This document shows, one piece after another, positions 7,708 to 15,112 of a stretch of DNA of 15,228 nt. The DNA lies in contig CBDCHC010000006.1 of assembly GCA_965217075.1 (NCBI GenBank), positions 1 to 15,228 of the forward strand, read 5' to 3'. The number at the start of each line of letters is the position of its first letter. The first letter of the stretch is position 1. The position numbers and the translations under genes were made by a program. Under the pieces are notes generated by a model, which ran no database searches, was not told the DNA's origin, and was given only the letters and a program-made list of their open reading frames with translations. The DNA comes from CBDCHC01 sp965217075. GTDB taxonomy: Bacteria > Pseudomonadota > Gammaproteobacteria > PS1 > Pseudothioglobaceae.

Positions 7708-10227
7708 ATGAAAAATCAATACTTACAAGATGCAACTTTAAGGCTAAAGGATAATTTACCACCATTACCGCTTAATACTACACAAGTAAAAACGGTAATT
7801 ACTAAGTTAATAATAGCTGAAGATGATAAGTTTTATTTAGATTTATTTACCAATAGAATTTTACCAGGAGTAGATGATAGCGCTAAAATTAAAGTAGGTT
7901 TTTTAGCAGATATAATTAAAAATAAAATTATATGCAGAGCTATAGATATTAAAAAAGCATATTTTTTATTAAGTACTATGCTTGGTGGTTACAACGTAGA
8001 TATTTTAATTGATAACCTTACTAATAATTACGCTGTTGATGCATTAAGTAATATTTTATTAGTATATGACTCTTATAATAAAATATTACTTAATTCGACT
8101 GATAATAAATATGCACGGCAAGTTTTAACTAATTGGGCAAATGCTGATTGGTTTTTGGCAAAAAAGAAAATAGCAGAACAAATTAAATTAACAGTATTTA
8201 GAGTAGATGGTGAAATTAATACTGATGATTTATCACCAGCAACTGAGGCATGGTCGCGTCCGGATATTCCACTACATGCTAAAAGTATGCTTAGTAAAAA
8301 AAATCCTAATAGTCTGACAATTATTAATAAATTAAAACAACAAGGTAATCCATTAGTATTTGTTGGTGATGTAGTTGGTACTGGTTCTTCTAGAAAATCG
8401 GCTATTAATTCTATTTTATGGCATATAGGTGATGATATTGATTTTTTACCCAATAAACGTATAGGTGGAGTAATTTTAGCTGACAAAATAGCGCCAATAT
8501 TTTTTAATACTGCACAAGATGCTGGAATATTACCTATTGAATGTGATGTATCAAATATGCAAATGGGAGATGAAATTATTATCTATCCTTATCAAGGAAA
8601 AATTACTAAAAATAATAAATTAATAGCTGCTTTTGATTTAGTGCCAAATACTATATTAGATGAAGTGCGCGCTGGGGGTAGAATTAATTTAATTATTGGC
8701 AGAACTTTAACTGATAGAGCAAGAAAAGATTTAAATTTAGATAGTAGCGATGTTTTTGTACGCGCTAAAAGCATAACTAATAATGATAATAATAACTGGA
8801 CTTTAGCACAAAAAATAGCAGGTAAGGCTTGTGGTGTTAGTGGTATTACTCCAGGTACTTATTGTGAGCCTAAAATAAGTAGTGTTGGTTCGCAAGATAC
8901 AACAGGAGCAATGACTAGGGATGAGTTGAAAGAATTAGCTTGTATTAGTTTTAATGCAGATTTAGTAATGCAAAGTTTTTGCCATACTGCTGCTTATCCA
9001 AGACAAATAGACTTAGAATTAGCTCAAACATTACCAGAGTTTTTTACAAGTCGCGGTGGTATAGCCCTTAAGCCAGGTGATGGAGTAATACACTCGTGGT
9101 TAAATAGAATGATATTGCCAGATACAGTTGGCACTGGTGGCGATTCTCATACTCGCTTTCCTATGGGCATTAGTTTTCCTGCTGGTAGTGGATTAGTAGC
9201 ATTTGCTGCATCTATGGGAGTATTGCCACTTAATATGCCTGAATCAGTATTAGTACGTTTTACAGGTGTAATGCAACAAGGCATTACTTTGCGTGATTTA
9301 GTTAACGCTATTCCATACATAGCAATTAAAAAAGGACTGCTGACTTTAGACAAAAAAAATAAAAAAAATATCTTTTCAGGAAGAATTTTAGAAATTGAAG
9401 GTTTGGAAAATTTAACAATCGAGCAAGCATTTGAATTATCAGATGCATCAGCTGAAAGAAGCGCAGGTGGTTGTACTATAAAATTAAACATAGAGCAAGT
9501 TGCAAGCTATTTAAAGTCTAATGTAGTATTATTAAGCGCTATGATTAATAATGGTTATAAAAATAAAAATACCTTGCAAAGACGTATAAATGATATGCAA
9601 AAATGGCTAGATAACCCGCAGTTATTAACAGCTGATAAAGATGCTAAGTATGCTGAAATAATTGACATTAATATGAGCGAAATTAATGAACCTTTATTAG
9701 CTTGCCCAAATGATCCTGATGATATCAAGCCATTATCAATGCTTGCAAATACTAAAATTAATGAAGTTTTTATTGGCTCATGTATGACTAATATTGGTCA
9801 CTTTCGTGCTGCCAGCCAAATTCTTAGTAATGAAAAAAGTATAAATGTTGAGTTATGGATAGCACCACCTACAAAAATGGATGAAGCGCAATTAAAACAA
9901 GAAGGTAGTTATGATATTTTTAATAAACTCACTAAAAATACAGAACCACCAGGCTGTTCTTTATGCATGGGCAATCAAGCAAGAGTCAAAGATGGCAGTA
10001 TTGTTATTTCTACCTCAACACGCAATTTTCCTAATCGTTTAGGCAACAACGCGAAGGTATATTTAGCATCAGCAGAATTAAGTGCTGTTAGTGCTAAATT
10101 AGGTAGATTACCAAGTGTTGATGAATACCAACAAATAGTTAGTAATATTGATAAAAAAATCTATAATTATTTAAGTTTTGATAAACTAGATAATTCTAGG
10201 ATTAATGTAGAAACTACATTAAGTTGA
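7708..10227 (+). CDS. acnB: Bifunctional aconitate hydratase 2 / 2-methylisocitrate dehydratase AcnB
   Basis: AcnB isomerises citrate and isocitrate through cis-aconitate in the TCA cycle. The protein has 839 residues (E. coli 865). Domain order is that of AcnB, not AcnA: a HEAT-like N-terminal domain (about 1-155, with FYLDLFTNRILPGVD near 42-56), then the swivel domain (DLSPATEAWSRPDIPLH near 174-190; GDVVGTGSSRKSA at 220-232), then the catalytic domains. The [4Fe-4S] ligands are Cys692 (GSCMTN), Cys750 and Cys753 (GCSLCMG). DSHTRFP is at 479-485 and the substrate-binding TSTRNFPNRLG near 769-779. All key residues appear intact. It starts 2 nt after proA, with a weak TAGAG as possible ribosome-binding site. 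Its TGA stop overlaps the end of the convergent lipA gene by 9 nt, leaving no separate terminator. Confidence 0.97.
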   Translation: MKNQYLQDATLRLKDNLPPLPLNTTQVKTVITKLIIAEDDKFYLDLFTNRILPGVDDSAKIKVGFLADIIKNKIICRAIDIKKAYFLLSTMLGGYNVDILIDNLTNNYAVDALSNILLVYDSYNKILLNSTDNKYARQVLTNWANADWFLAKKKIAEQIKLTVFRVDGEINTDDLSPATEAWSRPDIPLHAKSMLSKKNPNSLTIINKLKQQGNPLVFVGDVVGTGSSRKSAINSILWHIGDDIDFLPNKRIGGVILADKIAPIFFNTAQDAGILPIECDVSNMQMGDEIIIYPYQGKITKNNKLIAAFDLVPNTILDEVRAGGRINLIIGRTLTDRARKDLNLDSSDVFVRAKSITNNDNNNWTLAQKIAGKACGVSGITPGTYCEPKISSVGSQDTTGAMTRDELKELACISFNADLVMQSFCHTAAYPRQIDLELAQTLPEFFTSRGGIALKPGDGVIHSWLNRMILPDTVGTGGDSHTRFPMGISFPAGSGLVAFAASMGVLPLNMPESVLVRFTGVMQQGITLRDLVNAIPYIAIKKGLLTLDKKNKKNIFSGRILEIEGLENLTIEQAFELSDASAERSAGGCTIKLNIEQVASYLKSNVVLLSAMINNGYKNKNTLQRRINDMQKWLDNPQLLTADKDAKYAEIIDINMSEINEPLLACPNDPDDIKPLSMLANTKINEVFIGSCMTNIGHFRAASQILSNEKSINVELWIAPPTKMDEAQLKQEGSYDIFNKLTKNTEPPGCSLCMGNQARVKDGSIVISTSTRNFPNRLGNNAKVYLASAELSAVSAKLGRLPSVDEYQQIVSNIDKKIYNYLSFDKLDNSRINVETTLS

Positions 10228-11121
10228 TGATTTATTAATTATTTGTAAATCAGCATGGTAAGATGATCTTACCATAGGAGCGCTAGCAACTTGAGTAAAT
10301 CCCATTTCAAGTGCAATCTTTTTGTAAATATCAAATTCTTTAGGTGTTAAATACCTAACTATATTTAAATGATATTTACTTGGTGATAAATATTGCCCTA
10401 AAGTTAACATATCTACATTATTTGCTCTTAAGTCTTGTAATACTTTAAGCACTTGTGTTTGTGTCTCTCCTATGCCTAACATTAACCCTGATTTTGTAAT
10501 AATTTGCGGATTTTTTAATTTAAAATTTTTTAATAATTGTAGCGAATGTAAATAATCTGCCCCTGGACGTACTTGTGGGTATAAATCAGGCACAGTTTCT
10601 AAATTATGGTTAAAAACATTAAAGGCAATTTTGCTTAAAGTATTAATAGCTAATTTTTCTTTACCACGAAAATCAGGGGTTAAAATTTCAATTTTTATTT
10701 TTGGCACTAATTGTTTAATCGTATTTATACAGTTAACAAAATGTTGAGTACCACCGTCACGTAAATCATCTCTATCTACTGAAGTTATAACTACATATTT
10801 AAGGTGCATTTTTTTAATAGTTATAGCTAAATTTTGTGGCTCGTTATTGTCCAGCGGTAATGGCTTGCCATGTGCTACATCACAAAAAGGACAACGTCTA
10901 GTACATATTTGCCCCATAATCATAAAGGTAGCTGTGCCACTATTAAAGCATTCATTTAAATTAGGGCAACTGGCTTCCTCGCATACACTAAATAAATTAT
11001 TATTTTGTATGATTTTTTTAAGCTTAGTAATTTTATTATTATTTAATTGTTTTATTCTTATCCATTTTGGTTTACGTAAATTAGTAGTACTTATTTCTGG
11101 TTTTATTTTAAGGCGTGCCAT
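10219..11121 (-). CDS. lipA: Lipoyl synthase LipA
   Basis: LipA is a radical-SAM enzyme that inserts two sulfurs into octanoyl groups on E2 and GcvH proteins to form lipoate. From ATG 11121 it has 300 residues. The auxiliary [4Fe-4S] cluster is bound by Cys47, Cys52 and Cys58 (CEEASCPNLNEC), and the radical-SAM cluster by Cys73, Cys77 and Cys80 (CTRRCPFC). The C-terminal RSSYHAD (285-291) carries the serine that ligates the auxiliary cluster. The frame stays open to an ATG at 11172, but the start at 11121 is preferred because AAGGTGA sits 7 nt upstream, the best Shine-Dalgarno match in the window. lipB is not adjacent. The gene converges on acnB, with overlapping stops, and diverges from accA. 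Confidence 0.96.
   Translation of the reverse strand: MARLKIKPEISTTNLRKPKWIRIKQLNNNKITKLKKIIQNNNLFSVCEEASCPNLNECFNSGTATFMIMGQICTRRCPFCDVAHGKPLPLDNNEPQNLAITIKKMHLKYVVITSVDRDDLRDGGTQHFVNCINTIKQLVPKIKIEILTPDFRGKEKLAINTLSKIAFNVFNHNLETVPDLYPQVRPGADYLHSLQLLKNFKLKNPQIITKSGLMLGIGETQTQVLKVLQDLRANNVDMLTLGQYLSPSKYHLNIVRYLTPKEFDIYKKIALEMGFTQVASAPMVRSSYHADLQIINKSST
10255..10275. repeat. Perfect 10-bp inverted repeat in the lipA 3' end
   Basis: The arms ATGGTAAGAT and ATCTTACCAT are separated by a single G. As RNA this would give a 9-bp stem with a 3-nt loop. It lies in lipA codons for the conserved MVRSSYH, and also 28 nt past the acnB stop. No T-run follows on either strand, so it is not a standard intrinsic terminator. 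It may be a coincidence of conserved codons. Confidence 0.75.
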
Positions 11122-11260
11122 TTTACTTTCACCTTTTAAGTTTTTAATAACTATAACTTGAGATATAGACATAATTTTTATTATTGATTTTATTATATTT
11201 TATAATAGTTGATTTCATAAATATGATTATTAAAATAAATTTTAGTTTAAAATTATTGAC
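11122..11260. promoter_or_regulatory. Divergent promoter region between lipA and accA
   Basis: This 139-nt gap is the longest non-coding stretch in the window. For accA, TTGATT (11209-11214) and TAAAAT (11231-11236), 16 nt apart, form a plausible sigma-70 promoter ending about 25 nt before the ATG. A perfect TATAAT at 11201-11206 has no good partner at normal spacing. On the minus strand a TATAAT-like hexamer near 11195 could serve lipA. In DNA this rich in A/T such matches are weak evidence. Confidence 0.4.
11129..11135 (-). promoter_or_regulatory. Ribosome-binding site of lipA
   Basis: AAGGTGA read on the minus strand, 7 nt before the ATG at 11121. It decides the lipA start against the upstream in-frame ATG at 11172. 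Confidence 0.7.
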
Positions 11261-12220
11261 ATGAACTTAAATTATTTAGATTTTGAACAGCCAACTGCAG
11301 AATTAAAAGATAAGATAGCTTTGCTTGATAACATAGATAAAAGCATTGATGTTAATGCAGAAAAAACATCATTAATACAAAAAAATAAAGAGCTTACTAA
11401 AAGTATTTTTAAAAATCTTAGCGATTGGCAAATTTTTCAGTTAGCCAGACACCCAGAAAGACCTTATACACTAGATTATATAGCAAAAATATTTGATGAC
11501 TTTATTGAGCTGCATGGTGACAGAGCATTTGCTGATGATAGTGCTATTATAGGCGGTATAGCTGTTATATCTGGCATAAAGGTTATTTTTATTGGCCAAC
11601 AAAAAGGTAGAACTACTAAAGAAAAGCTTTTTCATAATTTTGGTATGAGTAAACCAGAAGGTTATAGAAAAGCTCTTAGGTTGATGCGAATGGCAGAAAA
11701 ATTTAATTTACCTATATTATCTTTCATTGATACTCCAGGAGCATACCCAGGAATTGGTGCCGAAGAAAGAGGGCAAAGTGAAGCTATTGCTAGAAATTTA
11801 TTCGTAATGTCAACTTTAAAAACTCCAATTCTTAGTGTAATAATAGGCGAAGGTGGCTCTGGCGGAGCACTTGCTATTGCTATGGCTGATAAGTTATTTA
11901 TGTTTAAATATAGCGCATATTCTGTAATATCTCCTGAAGGATGTGCATCTATATTATATAAAAATGCTGATAAAGCCAGTATTGCTGCTGAATCATTAAA
12001 GTTAACCAGCGCTCACTTAAAAAAATATAATTTAATTGATGGCATTATTGATGAACCATTAGGCGGAGCACATAGAGATATTACTTTAGCAGCTAAGTTG
12101 CTTAAAGACGCAGTGACAAAGGAATTGCATAATTTACAGCAATTATCAATTGAAGAATTATTAATAAAACGCACAGATAAAATTCAAAATTTTGGTAAAT
12201 TTAAGCATAACTTATCTTAA
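11261..12220 (+). CDS. accA: Acetyl-CoA carboxylase carboxyltransferase subunit alpha AccA
   Basis: AccA forms, with AccD, the carboxyltransferase that moves CO2 from biotin to acetyl-CoA, giving malonyl-CoA for fatty acid synthesis. The protein has 319 residues, the same as E. coli AccA, and is collinear with it from MNLNYLDFEQP onward. Markers are WQIFQLARHPERPYTLDYI (about 56-74), KGRTTKEK (118-125), FGMSKPEGYRKALRLM (near 127-142), IDTPGAYPGIGAEERGQSEA (near 160-179), GEGGSGGALAIA (near 204-215) and SPEGCASIL. No residue of note is missing. accD is not adjacent, as is usual in this group. It is the first gene of the accA-tilS-atm1-tgt run and ends 4 nt before the tilS ATG. Confidence 0.97.
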   Translation: MNLNYLDFEQPTAELKDKIALLDNIDKSIDVNAEKTSLIQKNKELTKSIFKNLSDWQIFQLARHPERPYTLDYIAKIFDDFIELHGDRAFADDSAIIGGIAVISGIKVIFIGQQKGRTTKEKLFHNFGMSKPEGYRKALRLMRMAEKFNLPILSFIDTPGAYPGIGAEERGQSEAIARNLFVMSTLKTPILSVIIGEGGSGGALAIAMADKLFMFKYSAYSVISPEGCASILYKNADKASIAAESLKLTSAHLKKYNLIDGIIDEPLGGAHRDITLAAKLLKDAVTKELHNLQQLSIEELLIKRTDKIQNFGKFKHNLS

Positions 12221-12611
12221 TTTTATGCAAATAAAATCTCATATTTCTTATGTGGTAGCTTTAAGTGGAGGAATTGATTCTGTAGTATTACTACATTATA
12301 TGCGTAATTACAGTGTGCGGGCTGTACATATTAATCACAATTTAAATATTAATTCTAATCAATGGGTTAGCTTTTGCCAACATCTATGTAAAGAATTAGA
12401 CATTGTTTTAGAGATTATAAATATAAATATAAACACATATAGTAATATAGAAAAAATAGCACGTACCAAGCGTTATAATGCCTTATTTGATAATTTACAA
12501 ACTAATGAGGTTTTGTTAACTGCGCACCATATAGATGATCAAGCAGAAACTTTATTATTACAATTGTTTAGAGGTAGCGGTACATTAGGATTATCGGCAA
12601 TGCCAATAGTT

Positions 12612-12620
12612 AAAAAAAAA
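12612..12620 (+). other. A9 homopolymer where the tilS frame breaks
   Basis: Nine A's follow GTT (Val129). Codons before the tract are in the frame of 12225; conserved codons after it are in the frame of 12622. One A less, or two more, joins them. A -1 ribosomal shift would enter a third frame that stops soon after, so it cannot rescue the protein. Confidence 0.85.
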
Positions 12621-12723
12621 TCATTATAGACCATTACTGCAAAAGTCAAAAAAATGGATTAAGGATTATGCTGCTGAGTATAATTTATCTTGGATAGAAG
12701 ATGATAGTAATAGTAATATTAAC

Positions 12724-12749
12724 TTAAGGCGTAATTTTTTACGCCTTAA
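12724..12749. repeat. Perfect 11-bp inverted repeat inside tilS
   Basis: Arms TTAAGGCGTAA and TTACGCCTTAA flank a TTTT loop, giving a compact hairpin with a G/C core unusual in this A/T-rich DNA. It encodes the conserved LRRNFLRL motif of TilS. It begins 104 nt after the A9 tract, too far to act as a ribosomal frameshift stimulator. No T-run follows, so it is not a standard terminator. Confidence 0.75.
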
Positions 12750-13328
12750 AATTATACCAATATTAAATACTGTTTATCATAATTTAAGTAAGGTTTTATT
12801 TAGAGTAGCTAATAATCAGAGAGAAAGTTTTTTACTTAATAATGAATTAGCACAAATAGATATAAAAACATATAATCTATTGCATAATAACTTATTAGAT
12901 GCACAAAAATTACAACAATTAAATAAAAGTAGAATTAAAAATATTTTGCGTTTCTATATTTACAACTTAGGTTATATGATGCCGAGTTATAATATTTTAA
13001 AGCAGATGTTGCTTGTTATATATGCTAAAGATGATGCTAAACCTTTAGTTAAATGGGGTAATTATAGTTTGCGTCGTTATCAAAAATTATTATATTTTAT
13101 TGATAATAATAGCAAGATAGATAATAGTTGTCCATTATATTTATTATTTAAAAATAAGGATAATTTTGAAATTCGTTATAAACAATTAGGACAAAAAGTA
13201 AAATTTAGTAATAAAAAACATTCACAGTCTGTAAAAAAATTAATGCAGGAATACAAAATTCCTCCTTGGCAAAGAAATAGCATTAGGTTTTATTATGTAG
13301 CAGAAGAGTTAGTCGCTATAGAAAAAAT

Positions 13329-13332
13329 AGGA
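13329..13332 (+). promoter_or_regulatory. Ribosome-binding site of the Atm1-like ABC transporter gene
   Basis: AGGA lies 7 nt before the ATG at 13340, inside the tilS 3' end, and supports that overlapping start. Confidence 0.55.
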
Positions 13333-13339
13333 AAAATTA

Positions 13340-15112
13340 ATGTTAAAGAAGAATAAAAATACAGCTAAATTTCATATATCTGATATTAAAGTAATAACAA
13401 AAATTGTTCCATATTTAATGCAGATGAAACAAAGAGTTTTTTTTGCTATGTTATTTTTATTTATTGCAAAAATAGCTTTAGTTGGAGTTCCGATGACTCT
13501 GAAAAATATAGTTGATAGTCTTGATAGTAATAATGAAATATTAATTTTACCAATATCAATGTTAGCAGCATATATTGTGTTACGATTAATTAGTTCTATT
13601 TTTAATGAATTACGCGACGCTATTTTTGCTAAAGTACGTTATAAAACTATGAGGATAATTGCAGTTGAGGTATTTAAGCATTTACATAAATTAGACCTGT
13701 CTTTTCATTTAGATAGAAATATAGGTGCAATTAGTAGAGATATAGATAGGGGGGTTAATAGTATTAGCACTTTACTAGCAATTTTTGTTTTTAATATTAT
13801 GCCGTCAATATTTGAAATATTATTAGTCACCTCTATTTTATTTTTTAATTATAACTCCACTATTGCAGTGGTAATCTTTGTTACAGTCATTATTTATGTT
13901 ATTTTAACTATAAGCCTTACTCAATGGCGCATTAAATATCGTTATCAAATGAATGATATGCAATCAAGTGCTAGTAATTTAGCTATAGATAGTCTTATTA
14001 ATTACGAAACAGTAAAATATTTTAATAAAGAAGAAGTAGAAATAGATAAATATAACAATATAATGCAAAAGTGGCAAAATATCGCTATTAAGAGCTTTAC
14101 TGCAATGACTTTTCTTAATTTTGCACAAGGATTAGTTATAACAGCAGGAGTTGGTATTATCTTATTTTTAACTGCTAATGGAGTTATTGATAATTCTTTA
14201 AGTTTAGGTGATTTAATTATGATTCAAGCCTTATTATTGCAATTATTTTTACCACTTGGAAATTTAGGTATTATTTATAGACAAATAAAACATAATTTTA
14301 TTGATATTAGTAATATGTTTTTTTTATTAGATAAAAAACCAGCAATAATAGATACAGATAATGCTAAAAATTTATTAATAATTAAAGGCAATGTAGAGTT
14401 TAAAAATGTTAATTTTTGTTATAAAAATAAGAAACAAATTTTAAAAAATATTCATTTTACAGCCAATAAAGGTCAAATAACAGCTATAGTTGGTAGTAGT
14501 GGTGCTGGCAAATCAACTATTACTAAATTATTATTTAGATTTTTTGATATAGATAATGGAGAAATTTTAATTGATAAACAGAATATTAAAAAAATAACTA
14601 CAAATAGTTTACGTAAAAATATAGGTGTAGTGCCGCAAGATATAGTATTGTTAAATGATACTATTTTTGCTAATATTGCTTATGGAGCTAATAAAAAAAT
14701 TACATTAAAAGATGTAAGAGCAGTAGCACAAGATGCTTTTATTGATGATTTTATTATGTCTTTACCGGACGACTATCAAACTAAAGTTGGTGAGAGAGGA
14801 TTAAAATTATCAGGTGGTGAAAAACAACGTATATCAATAGCAAGAGTATTGCTTAAAAATCCGCCTATTTTAATTTTTGATGAGGCTACTTCTGCTTTAG
14901 ATAATAATGCTGAAAAAAAGGTACAAAAAGCACTAAATAGCTTAAGTAAAAATCGTACTACTATTGTTATAGCTCATCGTCTTTCTACAATTATAGGAGC
15001 TGATAAAATTTTAGTGCTTAATAATGGTAAAATTACAGAGCAAGGTACACATAATGAGTTATTAAATATTAAAGGTTTGTATTATAAAATGTTAAATATT
15101 AATGAAATTTAA
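13340..15112 (+). CDS. atm1: Atm1/ABCB7-type ABC exporter (fused membrane and ATPase domains)
   Basis: This 590-residue half-transporter should act as a homodimer in the inner membrane. Six hydrophobic segments (about 33-50, 68-86, 144-165, 172-194, 255-280, 290-312) precede one ATPase domain with Walker A GSSGAGKST (385-393), Q-loop Gln433, signature LSGGE (490-494), Walker B LIFDE (511-515) and H-loop His546. NYETVKYFN (221-229) is a hallmark of the Atm1/HMT1 group. Arg197, Arg201, Asn260, Gln263 and Arg314 fall where, as I recall, the Novosphingobium Atm1 glutathione site has Arg206, Arg210, Asn269, Gln272 and Arg323, all at a constant offset of 9. Export of a glutathione conjugate or glutathione-bound sulfur/metal species is therefore likely. 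The start overlaps tilS by 17 nt and the stop overlaps tgt by 11 nt. Confidence 0.9.
   Translation: MLKKNKNTAKFHISDIKVITKIVPYLMQMKQRVFFAMLFLFIAKIALVGVPMTLKNIVDSLDSNNEILILPISMLAAYIVLRLISSIFNELRDAIFAKVRYKTMRIIAVEVFKHLHKLDLSFHLDRNIGAISRDIDRGVNSISTLLAIFVFNIMPSIFEILLVTSILFFNYNSTIAVVIFVTVIIYVILTISLTQWRIKYRYQMNDMQSSASNLAIDSLINYETVKYFNKEEVEIDKYNNIMQKWQNIAIKSFTAMTFLNFAQGLVITAGVGIILFLTANGVIDNSLSLGDLIMIQALLLQLFLPLGNLGIIYRQIKHNFIDISNMFFLLDKKPAIIDTDNAKNLLIIKGNVEFKNVNFCYKNKKQILKNIHFTANKGQITAIVGSSGAGKSTITKLLFRFFDIDNGEILIDKQNIKKITTNSLRKNIGVVPQDIVLLNDTIFANIAYGANKKITLKDVRAVAQDAFIDDFIMSLPDDYQTKVGERGLKLSGGEKQRISIARVLLKNPPILIFDEATSALDNNAEKKVQKALNSLSKNRTTIVIAHRLSTIIGADKILVLNNGKITEQGTHNELLNIKGLYYKMLNINEI

Larger units (their letters stand above)
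12225..13356 (+). pseudogene. tilS: tRNA(Ile)-lysidine synthase TilS, frameshifted at an A9 tract
   Basis: TilS attaches lysine to C34 of tRNA-Ile(CAU) using ATP, switching it from AUG to AUA decoding; it is normally essential. The 5' part (ATG 12225) encodes the PP-loop SGGIDS (14-19) and the LTAHHIDDQAETLLLQLFRG segment, then stops at 12627-12629. The rest lies one base further on in frame: RPLLQKSKKWI, WIEDDSNSN, RRNFLRLKIIP, and a C-terminal domain with KLMQEYKIPPWQR. The break falls in nine A's at 12612-12620. Eight (or eleven) A's would give one protein of 376 (or 377) residues; E. coli has 432. Nothing else is damaged and the downstream frame has no stop. It may be a sequencing error, a fresh mutation, or a gene read through by transcriptional slippage. 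The stop overlaps the ABC transporter start by 17 nt. TTG 12192 is an in-frame but unlikely start. Confidence 0.9.

Noticed and set aside
8073..8486. 137-codon antisense open frame inside acnB, and similar antisense frames in glmM, ftsH, folP, proA and lipA
   Set aside because: They lie wholly inside strongly conserved genes on the other strand, resemble no protein family, and arise from codon bias in AT-rich DNA.
11122..11172. Extended lipA start at ATG 11172
   Set aside because: An AAGGTGA Shine-Dalgarno site 7 nt before ATG 11121 and family length favour the shorter form.
12192..12224. TTG start for tilS at 12192
   Set aside because: It would overlap accA and add 11 residues before a normal TilS N-terminus; ATG 12225 sits 4 nt after the accA stop.
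12204..12230. Weak stem GCATAA/TTATGC at the accA-tilS junction
   Set aside because: Six A/T-rich base pairs with a long loop are expected by chance at this composition.
12880..13356. Separate gene starting with TTG at 12880
   Set aside because: The frame is open back to the A9 tract and encodes continuous TilS sequence; the TTG is internal, not a start.
13749..13754. G6 run in the ABC transporter gene as a phase-variation tract
   Set aside because: It is only six bases, in frame, and encodes the conserved DRGVN segment; too short to support a phase-variation claim.
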